The position numbers were made by a program, and so were the translations under genes. This document shows, one piece after another, positions 31,562-39,770 of a DNA stretch of 64,000 nt. The notes beneath the pieces are model-generated. The model had not been told where the DNA came from. It searched no databases and saw only the letters and a list, made by a program, of their open reading frames with translations. Within the stretch, counting starts at the first letter, position 1, and each line of letters opens with the position of its first letter. This DNA comes from Capillimicrobium parvum (GTDB lineage Bacteria > Actinomycetota > Thermoleophilia > Solirubrobacterales > Solirubrobacteraceae), in assembly GCF_021172045.1 (NCBI RefSeq), contig NZ_CP087164.1, forward strand, positions 2,542,001-2,606,000, given 5' to 3'.

Positions 31562-32902
31562 TCATCCGAGACCGAGCCGCGCGTGGGTGACGCCCATGAA
31601 CGCGGTCAGGACGAACGTCGCGGTCTGCAGGCGGCGATCGCGGGCGACCGCAGCGAGCGGCAGCAGCCAGACGATGTACCAGGGCAGCAGCCAGGCCGTG
31701 CTCACCAGCAGCGCGGCGGTCGCCCAGCCCGCCGCCGCCACCGCGCGGTGCCGGTGGCGCCACGCGTGGACCAGCGCGACGGCGGCGGCGGTGGCGGCGG
31801 CCGCGCCGAGCATCGCGCGCACGGTCCCGATATCGAGCCCCGACAGACTCGCCACCTCACTGGGCATGCTGTGGCGGGAGACGGAGCGCTGCTGCTGGGC
31901 GAGCGCGCCGACCATGCCGGTCAGGCTCGAGCCGAAGGCCAGCACCGCCGCACCTGTGCACAGCGCCGCCGCCGCGAGCGCTCCCGCGAGCGCCCGGCGA
32001 CGCGAGGGGGCGCCGAGGATGACGAACGGCGCGAGCAGCAGCGCGGAGGTCTTCATCGCGGCGGCGAGGATCGCCGTGCCGGAGGCCAGGGCGCCGCGCC
32101 GCGCGCCCAGCGCGAGCAGCGCGGCCGCGGCGACCGCCGCCACGAGCAGGTCGTTGTGGGCGCCGCCGACGGCGTAGACGAGCAGCAGCGGGTTGAGGCC
32201 GACGAGCGCCGCGGCGTGCGCCGGCGCGCCGCCCGCCCGTCCCGCCGCTGCGGCGCTGAGCCCCGTGCAGGCCAGTCCGGCCGCCATGGCCATGACCTTG
32301 AAGGCCCAGAGCGCACCCGCCACCCCGAGCGGCACCGTCAGGTAGCTCAGCAACGTGAACGCCGGCCCGTACGGGCTGTGCACGTCATGCCACAGCACGA
32401 AGCGGTGCACCGCGTCGTGATGCAGTGCGACGGCGCCGTGCGTGTAGGGACTCGATCCGTGAAGGACGCCGAGGCGTGCGTAGCCGATGTAGCCGAACAC
32501 GTCACCGGTCAGCAGCGGCGGCGCGAGGAGCAGGATCACGTGCGCGGCCACGACGGCGATCAGGACACCGCGCAATCCCAGGCGGCGTGCGCCGAGGACG
32601 GCGACCGGATACAGCGCGATCAGCAGGATCAGGACGATGCCGAACGCGCGCTGGCTGATCGGCTTCGCGAGACCGTGCAGCGGCCCGGCCATCCACGCCG
32701 GGAAGGCGCGGCGCGAGACGGGCACCAATCGCGACGGAGCTCCGGCCGCGGAGACGGCCACCACCGACATGAGCGCGACCATGATCCCCGGCGCCAGCGC
32801 GCAGGCCCATGCAGGGATGGCGACCGGCGCCCGTGGTCGCGGGTGTGCGGTCTGCGGGACGGGCATCGGCCACCGCACTCGACCGCGCCCGTACGGGTCC
32901 AT
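31562..32902 (-). CDS. MptB-like polyprenol-phosphomannose-dependent mannosyltransferase
   Basis: A 446-residue integral membrane GT-C enzyme with about 12 helices. Family marks are 'TGDVFGYIGYARLGVLHGSS' with the catalytic-type Asp in the first loop, 'HSPYGPAFTLLSYLTVPLG' and 'LNPLLLVYAVGGAHNDLL'. These are typical of actinobacterial alpha-1,6-mannosyltransferases (MptA/MptB type) using a lipid-linked donor. The donor could come from the GtrB-like enzyme nearby. It suggests a mannosylated envelope glycan. Its promoter has site c of the phased repeat. Confidence 0.8.
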   Translation of the reverse strand: MDPYGRGRVRWPMPVPQTAHPRPRAPVAIPAWACALAPGIMVALMSVVAVSAAGAPSRLVPVSRRAFPAWMAGPLHGLAKPISQRAFGIVLILLIALYPVAVLGARRLGLRGVLIAVVAAHVILLLAPPLLTGDVFGYIGYARLGVLHGSSPYTHGAVALHHDAVHRFVLWHDVHSPYGPAFTLLSYLTVPLGVAGALWAFKVMAMAAGLACTGLSAAAAGRAGGAPAHAAALVGLNPLLLVYAVGGAHNDLLVAAVAAAALLALGARRGALASGTAILAAAMKTSALLLAPFVILGAPSRRRALAGALAAAALCTGAAVLAFGSSLTGMVGALAQQQRSVSRHSMPSEVASLSGLDIGTVRAMLGAAAATAAAVALVHAWRHRHRAVAAAGWATAALLVSTAWLLPWYIVWLLPLAAVARDRRLQTATFVLTAFMGVTHARLGLG

Positions 32903-32935
32903 GCGCTCATGCTCACCGGTGATCGGCGGGCTGCG

Positions 32936-32960
32936 GTTGCCGGGGCGTTAGGTTCTCGTT
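32936..32960 (-). promoter_or_regulatory. Phased AAC repeat, site c
   Basis: AAC complements at 32958-32960, 32947-32949 and 32936-32938. The middle CTAAC copy lies 47 bases before the MptB-like start at 32902. Confidence 0.6.
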
Positions 32961-33015
32961 GTGGTGGGCGCCGCGCGCGTATCGACGACACGGCGCGGAT
33001 AGGCAGCGCCGAAGG

Positions 33016-34050
33016 ATGCTCCGCCGCGCCGCTTCGCTCATGTCCCGGCTCCCGCGCCCGCTGCTCGTCACGATCCTCGCCGCCGGCGTCGTGCTGGCGG
33101 TCCTGCCGGCCCGGCACCCGCCGGCCACCGCGCTCCAGCCGGCCGGGCACGCGCCGGCCACCGCGCTCCAGCCGGCCCGGCACGCGCTGGCCACGGCGTT
33201 CCAGCCGGCCGGGCCGCGCGCGCCCGCGGCGGCCTGGCCCGGCCGGCACGGCTGCGGTGGTGGCGCCGACCTCACCGTCGAGGTGCGCAGCGGAGGGCGG
33301 CGGCGCGTCGCGCTCGTGCACGTGCCGCGCGGAGTACGGCGCGGCGCGCCGCTCATGATGGCGCTGCACGGCGCGCACGCAGACGGGCCGTTCATGGCCC
33401 GCTACTCGGGCCTGTCGCGGGTCGCCGATCGCGCCGGCTTCGTGGTCGCCTATCCGTCGTCGCTCGGCCGGCCGGCGTTCTGGGACCTGACCGGCCCCGG
33501 CGACGTGGCGTTCGGGCGCAGGCTGGTCGACCGGCTGTGGCGCACCGGCTGCGTGGACACGCGGCGGACCTACGCGGTCGGCGTCTCCAACGGCGGCGGC
33601 ATGACGGCCCGGCTCGGCTGCGAGCTGTCGTCGCGGCTGGCGGGCATCGTCGTGGTCGCGGGCGGATTTCGCAGCCTGCCCGCCTGCGCGCCCGACCGCC
33701 CTGTCTCGGTGCTCGAGATCCACGGGACCGACGACCAGGTCGTGCCATACGCCGGTCGCGCCGACGACGGCTTCGCCGGCGACGTGCGGGCCTGGGTGGA
33801 CGGCTGGGTGCGCCGCGACGGGTGCCTGCCGCAGCCGCGCGAGCGGCTGCTCGCCCCTCGGGCCGAGCAGCTGGCCTGGGGTCCGTGCGCGCAGGGCAGC
33901 GCCGTCGAGCACATCGTCCTGCAGGGCGGCCAGCACGCGTGGCCCGGGGCCACGCCGCCGGATCCGGGCCCCCGCGCCTCGATCTCGGCCGCGGCGCAGG
34001 CGTGGCGGTTCCTGCGCAGCCGACGGCTGGCGCATGCGCCGGCCGGCTGA
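33016..34050 (+). CDS. LpqC/PHB-depolymerase-like secreted esterase
   Basis: A 344-residue alpha/beta hydrolase. An N-terminal hydrophobic segment ('LLVTILAAGVVLAVLPA') is followed by about three degenerate 12-residue repeats (ATALQPAGHAP type). The catalytic domain has 'LMMALHGAHADG' (oxyanion strand), GVSNGGG (nucleophile Ser), 'LEIHGTDDQVVPY' (acid) and 'GGQHAWPG' (His), as in LpqC and feruloyl/PHB-type esterases. ATG 33016 follows GAAGG. It probably acts outside the membrane on a short-chain ester. It is convergent with the GT39 gene. Confidence 0.8.
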   Translation: MLRRAASLMSRLPRPLLVTILAAGVVLAVLPARHPPATALQPAGHAPATALQPARHALATAFQPAGPRAPAAAWPGRHGCGGGADLTVEVRSGGRRRVALVHVPRGVRRGAPLMMALHGAHADGPFMARYSGLSRVADRAGFVVAYPSSLGRPAFWDLTGPGDVAFGRRLVDRLWRTGCVDTRRTYAVGVSNGGGMTARLGCELSSRLAGIVVVAGGFRSLPACAPDRPVSVLEIHGTDDQVVPYAGRADDGFAGDVRAWVDGWVRRDGCLPQPRERLLAPRAEQLAWGPCAQGSAVEHIVLQGGQHAWPGATPPDPGPRASISAAAQAWRFLRSRRLAHAPAG

Positions 34051-34054
34051 CGCG

Positions 34055-35890
34055 TCACGTCACCCGGTACAGGCGCGAGCGCAGCATGCTGTGGACGATC
34101 CCGGCCTCGGCGCTGACGTTCACGCCGTGGGCGGCGACCCAGCGCGGGACGACGCAGCCGGCGGTCGCCGCCCATCGCCGCTGGCGGCAGGCGGGGCCGA
34201 GCAGCACGTAGCGAACGTCGCCGCGGCGGATCGCGGCCCGCAGTTCACGGAGCCTCACGAGCGGGCGCGTGCCCGTGTTGTCGAGGATGAGCACCGCGCG
34301 CTGGTCGTGCAGCACGATTCCCGCCGCGATGTACGGCGACTCGACCGCGACCTCCTCGCGCGCACCGCCCTGGTGTTCGATCAGGAACGCGCTCAGCCGG
34401 TGCGCGGTGGCCGGAGCGATCCTCCCGAACTGCTCGGCGTCGTTGGCGCCCGTGCGCACGATGCGCAGCGAATGCACGAGCGGGACGGCGAGCACCACGG
34501 CGAGCGTCGCCGTCGCCGCTGCCGGCCACAGGGCGCGACGGTGCCGGGCGACGAGCGCGAGCGCGAGCGCCAGCGCGGCCGTGGCGGCGACGGCCGCGCG
34601 CAGGGTCGTGCTCGGGCCGGCCAGCCACAGCGCGTAGAGGGCCACGGCGGCGGTCGCGGCCGCGGACGCCGCGGCGACCGTGACGCGACGCGACGCGGCC
34701 TGGGCGACCCCGACGGCTCCGGCGCCCAGCGCCGCCGCCACCGCGGGGGTGAAGCCCTCGAAGTAGCGGACGTGCATCGCGCCCATCGCGCTGTAGACCA
34801 CGAGGCCGGTGCCCAGCCAGATCGCCAGGCTCAGCGCCGCCGCGCGGCGCAGGCGATCGGCCGCCGCCAGCGTGCTGCGGGACGCCAAGGCGGCCAGGAG
34901 GCCGAACAGCGCCGCGGCCGACGCGGCGGCGCCGACGACCACGCCAGTGTCGACCGGGCGCAGCCGCAGCAGCCGCGGGAGGCCCGGCGGGTTGCCCCCG
35001 GCGCGCGGACCGCCGCCGAGGCGTCCGACGCCGTCATAGAGGAAGGTGGCGTCCCACGCGCTTCCGTGCGCGGAGCCCAGCGCGAACGGCCGCTGCGCGG
35101 CGGGCAGCAGCGAGATCGCCCCCAGCCAGCCGAGGGCGACGAGCGCGAACGTCGCGCCGGCGCCGGCAAGGTGACGCCGGCGCCCCGCCCATCCCCAGAC
35201 CGCCAGCACGACGAGCGCGGGAGCGGCCACGAGCGACTCGAGCTGCTTGGCCTCGAACGCCAGGCCCGCCGAAGCGGCGGCGGCGTACAGCAGCCATGCG
35301 CGTCCGGTCTGGCAGGCGCGCACGATCAGCCAGGCGGCCAGCACGAGCAGCGCCGACATGACGCTGTCCATCGTGTCGCTGCGCGCGGTGAGCACCGCGA
35401 CCGGCAGCACCGCGAGCACCGCGGCGGCGGCGAGGCCGGCGACCGGCCCGGCGAGGCGGCGCACCAGGTCGTAGAGCAGCACGACGGCGGCGATCCCGCT
35501 CAGCGCCGCCGGCAGCTGCAGCGCGATGCGGTCGAACCCCAGCAGCTTGACGCTGACCACCTGCAGCCACAGGTCGAGCGGCGGCTTGTCGATCGACACG
35601 TGGGCTCCCGGCTCCAGCGCACCGACCAGCAGCGCGTGCCAGGAGCCCGCCATCGTGCGCACCGCGGCGTCGTAGAACGGGTCAGGAGGGACGCGGCCGA
35701 GCGCGACGAGGCGCAGCGCGGCGGCAACGCCGACGACCGCGGCGAGCGCGATGGCCGTCGCCGCGCGTGGCGCGCGACTCGAGGGCGCGGCGGCCGCCTC
35801 CGGATCGGCGAGCGCGGCCGCGGATGCCGGGGCAGCCTGCTCCGCACCGCCACGCCCCGCACGCAACCGATCGAACCGGGCGCTCGTCAT
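34055..35890 (-). CDS. GT39 (PMT/ArnT-like) glycosyltransferase 1
   Basis: A 611-residue membrane protein with about 12 helices. The first large loop has 'FYDAAVRTMAGSWHALLVGA' followed by 'SIDKPPLDLWLQ', the DKPP signature of the PMT/ArnT superfamily that moves sugars from polyprenyl phosphate to proteins or glycolipids. The C-terminal 170 residues form an extracytoplasmic domain ('GIVLHDQRAVLILDNTGTRP'). A Pro/Ala-rich cytoplasmic head of 45 residues precedes helix 1. It is divergent from a paralog at 36057. Confidence 0.82.
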   Translation of the reverse strand: MTSARFDRLRAGRGGAEQAAPASAAALADPEAAAAPSSRAPRAATAIALAAVVGVAAALRLVALGRVPPDPFYDAAVRTMAGSWHALLVGALEPGAHVSIDKPPLDLWLQVVSVKLLGFDRIALQLPAALSGIAAVVLLYDLVRRLAGPVAGLAAAAVLAVLPVAVLTARSDTMDSVMSALLVLAAWLIVRACQTGRAWLLYAAAASAGLAFEAKQLESLVAAPALVVLAVWGWAGRRRHLAGAGATFALVALGWLGAISLLPAAQRPFALGSAHGSAWDATFLYDGVGRLGGGPRAGGNPPGLPRLLRLRPVDTGVVVGAAASAAALFGLLAALASRSTLAAADRLRRAAALSLAIWLGTGLVVYSAMGAMHVRYFEGFTPAVAAALGAGAVGVAQAASRRVTVAAASAAATAAVALYALWLAGPSTTLRAAVAATAALALALALVARHRRALWPAAATATLAVVLAVPLVHSLRIVRTGANDAEQFGRIAPATAHRLSAFLIEHQGGAREEVAVESPYIAAGIVLHDQRAVLILDNTGTRPLVRLRELRAAIRRGDVRYVLLGPACRQRRWAATAGCVVPRWVAAHGVNVSAEAGIVHSMLRSRLYRVT

Positions 35891-35998
35891 CGGCCCCCGA
35901 TTGTCCCCGTTTCGCGGTGGCGCCGGGTGAGGCCGATGTTGCGCCGCGGTTAAGGCGGGCCGACGACGCATGGCGGGCGACCGTGGTCCGGTCGGCGC

Positions 35999-36023
35999 AA
36001 CCAGACCCTAACGATGCGCCAAT
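35999..36023 (+). promoter_or_regulatory. Phased AAC repeat, site d
   Basis: AAC at 35999-36001 and 36010-36012, AAT at 36021-36023. The middle copy, in CTAAC, is 47 bases before ATG 36057. A weaker two-copy version on the other strand (35938 and 35949) may serve the divergent paralog. Confidence 0.55.
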
Positions 36024-36056
36024 CGGGCGCTGCCCGGGAGCGGTGACCATGCCCGC

Positions 36057-37853
36057 ATGAGCCTGACCAACGCCGATGCGATCCCGGCGGCGGTACCGAC
36101 GCTGCGGCGGACGCTGCCGGTGAGCCTGGCCGGAATCGCCACCGGATCCGCTCTGGCCGTCGTCACGGCGGTCGCCGTTGCACTGCGCTTCTGGTCGTTG
36201 GCGGACGTGCGCCTGAACCCGTACTACGACGCCGCGGTGCGCAGCATGTCGGTCTCGTGGCACAACCTGCTCTACGGCGCGTTCGAGCCCGGCGGTTCGC
36301 TGTCGGTCGACAAGCTCCCGGTGGACCTCTGGCTGCAGGTGGCGAGCGTCAAGCTGCTCGGCTTCTCGTCGTTCGCGCTGCACCTGCCCGAGGCGCTGGG
36401 CAGCGCGGTGGCGGTGCCGCTGCTCTATTGCGCGGTGCGCCCGCTGTTCGGGCGCGGAGCGGGGCTCGCGGCCGCGGCGGCGCTGGCCGTGCTGCCGATC
36501 GCCGTGATCACCGGGCGCAGCGACACGATGGACTCGGTGATGATGGCCCTCGTCGTCCTGGCCGCGTGGCTGGCGGTCCGCGCCGCGCGCAGCGGCCGCG
36601 TCCTGCCGGCGATCGGGGCCGGCGCGATGATGGGCCTGGCGTTCAACGTCAAGCTGTTCGAGGCGCTCATCCCGCTGCCGGCCGTCGTCCTGCTGTTCTG
36701 GCTCGGCGCCACGGGGTCGGCCCGCGCGCGTCTCGGCCGGCTGGCGGCGGCCGGCGCCGCGCTTGTCGTCGTCGCCCTCTCCTGGCTGGTCGCCGCATCG
36801 CTCGGTCCCGGCCATCACCCGTATCCCGTCGGATCCACGGACGGCAGCGTCTGGAACGTCGCGCTCGTCTTCAACGGCATCGACCGGCTGCGGGGCTCGG
36901 GCGCGCCGGTCACCGTCAACCCGCCGTCGGTCACGCGGCTCTTCGACGGTCCCTACGCGTCGCTGGTCGGCACCGCGCTGCTCGCCGCACTCGTGCTGGG
37001 CGGCCTGGCCGTGCTCGTCGCCGTGCTCGCCGGTCGCCGCGACGGTCCGCCTCCGCGGCCGGCGCGGGTCGGAGCCGTGGCGATCGCCACGTGGCTCGTC
37101 GGCGGCGCGGCGCTGTTCAGCGCCATGCAGATGCTGCACCCGCGCTATCTCGAGGTGATCACGCCGGCGATTGCCGCGGCGATCGGCATCGGCGTCGTCA
37201 GCCTCGCCGCCGCGGCGGGCCGTCGGCGCACCGCGGCCGCCGTGCTGGCGGGCGGCGCGATCGCCGCCGCGCTCGGCCAGCTCGCCCTCGGCCCGGCGAC
37301 TCCGGCCCGCGCCACGGTCGTCGTGGTCGTCATCGCCGCCGCCGGACTCGTGGTGGTCTGCGCACTCGCGCGGCGGCGCGGGGCCGCGCCGATGGCCCTG
37401 CTCGCGCTCGTGGCCGTGCTCGCCGTCCCGACCGCCGGCGCGTTGACGGCGGTTCACGCGCGGACGAGCAGCGCCGGCGAGCCGGGGGCGATGCCCGCCG
37501 CCGAAGTGCGCGCGCTGAGCCGGTTCCTGACCGCCCATCAACGCCACGCCCGGTATGAGGTGGCGAGCTCCAGCGTCGCGCTGGCCGGACCGCTGATCGC
37601 TCGCGACGGCCGGCCCGTGCTGATGCTCACGAGCATGAACGGCCGCGCATTCACCACCGCGGCGACGCTGAGGACGGCGGTCCGCACGGGCCTGGTCCGC
37701 TACGCGCTGCTCAGCCGCGCCACGTGCCCCGCCGGCAGCTGCGCCCCGGCCGTGCGCTGGGCGATGGCCCACGCCACCGACGTCAGCCGTCAGGCCGGGC
37801 TCAGCCGCCACGGTCTCCTGTACCGCCTGTCCGACGGACGCCGTGGTCCGTAA
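36057..37853 (+). CDS. GT39 (PMT/ArnT-like) glycosyltransferase 2
   Basis: A 598-residue paralog of the divergent protein, with the same plan: 'YYDAAVRSMSVSWHNLLYGA' and 'SVDKLPVDLWLQ' in loop 1 (DKLP instead of DKPP), then 'TGRSDTMDSVMMALVVLAAW' in the helical core, and an extracytoplasmic C-terminal domain with 'PLIARDGRPVLMLTSMNGRA'. It probably glycosylates a secreted protein or lipid using a polyprenyl donor. The divergent pair shares a 166-bp promoter region that includes site d of the phased repeat. Confidence 0.82.
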   Translation: MSLTNADAIPAAVPTLRRTLPVSLAGIATGSALAVVTAVAVALRFWSLADVRLNPYYDAAVRSMSVSWHNLLYGAFEPGGSLSVDKLPVDLWLQVASVKLLGFSSFALHLPEALGSAVAVPLLYCAVRPLFGRGAGLAAAAALAVLPIAVITGRSDTMDSVMMALVVLAAWLAVRAARSGRVLPAIGAGAMMGLAFNVKLFEALIPLPAVVLLFWLGATGSARARLGRLAAAGAALVVVALSWLVAASLGPGHHPYPVGSTDGSVWNVALVFNGIDRLRGSGAPVTVNPPSVTRLFDGPYASLVGTALLAALVLGGLAVLVAVLAGRRDGPPPRPARVGAVAIATWLVGGAALFSAMQMLHPRYLEVITPAIAAAIGIGVVSLAAAAGRRRTAAAVLAGGAIAAALGQLALGPATPARATVVVVVIAAAGLVVVCALARRRGAAPMALLALVAVLAVPTAGALTAVHARTSSAGEPGAMPAAEVRALSRFLTAHQRHARYEVASSSVALAGPLIARDGRPVLMLTSMNGRAFTTAATLRTAVRTGLVRYALLSRATCPAGSCAPAVRWAMAHATDVSRQAGLSRHGLLYRLSDGRRGP

Positions 37854-37901
37854 CGAGATCGCAATGACGGCACGATCCCGGGCAACCTCGGCGATGCGAC
37901 G

Positions 37902-39770
37902 GTGAGCGGCATGCGGCCCGTGACACCGTCCACGGTGCGCCGACCCCGCCGCGTCGTGCCGGCGGCCGCTGCCGGCCTCGTCGCGCTGGCGGCGGCGCTG
38001 CTCGCCGGGAACGCGCTGGTCCCCTCGGCGCCGTGGCGGCCGCTGAGCCTCGTGTCGGTCTCCGGCGGCTCGCCCATGGCGTTCGGCCATGTGCTCGCCC
38101 TGGCCCTGGGCGGGGGGCTGGTGCTGCCGGCGTGCGGCCTGTGGCGTGGGCAGCGGCGTGCCGCGGTAACGGCCGCGCTGGGGCTGTCTCTGTGGGCGGG
38201 GGTCGCCCTGACCCGTCACGGCGTCGAGGTGAGGCCGCTGGCGGTCGCGTTCGACGCGCTGGTCGTCGCGGCGCCGGTCGCCGCTGCCGCGCTGCTGCGG
38301 CCCGCACCGGCGGCGGACGGCCACCTGCCGGCCGAGCACGAGCGGGCGACGGCGCTCGTGGCCGCACACAGCAGGGACTCGCTCGATCCGTTCATCCTGC
38401 GCGAGGACAAGTCGCTGCACTTCGCGGCCGGCGGCGTGCTCGGCTATCGCACGCTGCGCGCGACCGCGATCGTCGGCGGGGATCCGGTCGCCCCGGACGA
38501 CCGGGCGCCGGCGGTTCTCGCCGACTTCGAGGCGCGCGCGGCGCGCCGAGGCTGGGACGTCGTGGTGACCGGTGCGTCGGCGCGTCACCTGGACGCCTAC
38601 CGCGCGGCGGGCTGGCACGCGCTGCGGATCGGCGACGAGGCGGTCGTCGATCCCCGGGCCTTCTCGCTGGCCGGCCGGCCGATCCGCAAGGTGCGCCAGT
38701 CGGTGATGCGGATCGCGCGGCTCGGATGGAGCGTCGATGTCCTCGACGGCGAGCAGCTCGGCGACGCGATGGGCGAGATCGCCGCGATCGACCGGCGCTG
38801 GCGCACCGCGCAGCCGCGGCTCTACGGCTTCGCGATGACACTCGGGCACCTCGAGCCCGACGGTGTGTACGTCCTCGCGCGCGACGAGCGGGGCCGGCTC
38901 GGCGGCTTCCTGCGCTTCTCTCGGTACCTCGACGGCCTGTCGCTCGACGTGATGCGCCGCGAGGCGGACACGCCGAACGGGCTGAACGAGGCGATGGTCG
39001 TGGCGGCGCTCGAGTACGCCCGCGCGGGGGGTTTGGCCGAGGTGAGCCTGAACTTCGCCGGCTTCGCCCACGTGATGGCGGCGGCGGGGCCGCTGAGCCC
39101 GCCGTACCGGCTCGTGCGCTGGGTGCTGCGGCGCGCGCACGGGCGCTTCCAGCTCGAGCGGCTCGTGCGTTTCAACGCGAAGTTCTTCCCGCAGTGGCGG
39201 CCGCGCTTCCTCCTGTACCGCCATCGCGGCGCGCTGCCCCGCCTGGCGCTGCGGGTGCTGCAGGCGGAGGCCTACGTCCGCGCGCCGCGCTGCCGGATGC
39301 TGCCCAACCGGTGGCTGGCGCCCCGCCCCGGAATGACGATCAGCGCGCCGGCGGCGACCAGCCCCGTGGCCACGAGCGTGCCGGCGCGCCCCAGCTGCGG
39401 CTCGACATGGCTCGCGACGGGATCGGAGATCGCGGCCGCATCCGACGCCGCGCCCACGATCGCCAGCACGATCCACGCCAGCGCGGCGGCGGTGGCCGCG
39501 GACGCGACCGCGGACAGCCCGGCGATCCGGCGCAGCGCCAGGCCGGCCGCGAACCCGGCGGGCAGCCAGGCGACGAGCATGCGGAGCAGTCCCTGGCGCT
39601 CGCCGCCGGCCAGCTGCTGCAACGGCAGCGCCCCCGCGACGCGCGGTCCGATGCCGAGCACGCCGGCGTGGAACAGCAGGTACAACCAGCCGACGCCCGC
39701 GAACACGGACGCGATGACGGCCAGGATGGCGGCCGGCCAGCGGGCCGCCGACAGCACGAGACCGCGATGA
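37902..39770 (+). CDS. Lysylphosphatidylglycerol-synthase-like protein (DUF2156)
   Basis: About 622 residues. Four N-terminal helices are followed by a GNAT-like DUF2156 domain as in the MprF C-terminal half: 'DPFILREDKSLHFAAGGVLG', 'VVTGASARHLDAYRAAGWHA', 'LNEAMVVAALEYARAGGLAE', 'VSLNFAGFAHVM' and 'FFPQWRPRFLLYRHRGALPR'. It would aminoacylate a membrane lipid and raise surface charge. The domain ends at about residue 465. The last 155 residues are antisense to a membrane-protein gene and look non-native, yet the stop overlaps the next ATG. GTG 37902 or ATG 37911 may start it. Confidence 0.75.
   Translation: MSGMRPVTPSTVRRPRRVVPAAAAGLVALAAALLAGNALVPSAPWRPLSLVSVSGGSPMAFGHVLALALGGGLVLPACGLWRGQRRAAVTAALGLSLWAGVALTRHGVEVRPLAVAFDALVVAAPVAAAALLRPAPAADGHLPAEHERATALVAAHSRDSLDPFILREDKSLHFAAGGVLGYRTLRATAIVGGDPVAPDDRAPAVLADFEARAARRGWDVVVTGASARHLDAYRAAGWHALRIGDEAVVDPRAFSLAGRPIRKVRQSVMRIARLGWSVDVLDGEQLGDAMGEIAAIDRRWRTAQPRLYGFAMTLGHLEPDGVYVLARDERGRLGGFLRFSRYLDGLSLDVMRREADTPNGLNEAMVVAALEYARAGGLAEVSLNFAGFAHVMAAAGPLSPPYRLVRWVLRRAHGRFQLERLVRFNAKFFPQWRPRFLLYRHRGALPRLALRVLQAEAYVRAPRCRMLPNRWLAPRPGMTISAPAATSPVATSVPARPSCGSTWLATGSEIAAASDAAPTIASTIHASAAAVAADATADSPAIRRSARPAANPAGSQATSMRSSPWRSPPASCCNGSAPATRGPMPSTPAWNSRYNQPTPANTDAMTARMAAGQRAADSTRPR
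39272..39757 (-). CDS. Four-helix membrane protein overlapping the DUF2156 gene
   Basis: A 161-residue minus-strand frame that looks truly coding: four hydrophobic helices ('AAILAVIASVFAGVGWLYLL', 'LVAWLPAGFAAGLALRRI', 'ALAWIVLAIVGA', 'LVATGLVAAGALIVIP') with sensible loops ('FHAGVLGIGPRVAGALPLQQ'). It lies wholly inside the C-terminal extension of the convergent DUF2156 reading frame. The plus-strand translation here is Ser/Pro/Ala-rich and lacks structure. GTG 39757 is the likely start. Function unknown. Confidence 0.55.
   Translation of the reverse strand: MLSAARWPAAILAVIASVFAGVGWLYLLFHAGVLGIGPRVAGALPLQQLAGGERQGLLRMLVAWLPAGFAAGLALRRIAGLSAVASAATAAALAWIVLAIVGAASDAAAISDPVASHVEPQLGRAGTLVATGLVAAGALIVIPGRGASHRLGSIRQRGART

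Noticed and set aside
31145-33358. A 737-codon plus-strand open frame
   Set aside because: Arg/Pro/Gly-rich and lacks any family signal; it is the antisense of the MptB-like and lipoprotein genes, which have clear motifs and membrane helices.
35682-39476. A 1264-codon minus-strand frame
   Set aside because: Opposite the GT39 and DUF2156 genes, with His/Arg/Gly-rich low-complexity translation. Long frames on the opposite strand are expected at this GC content.
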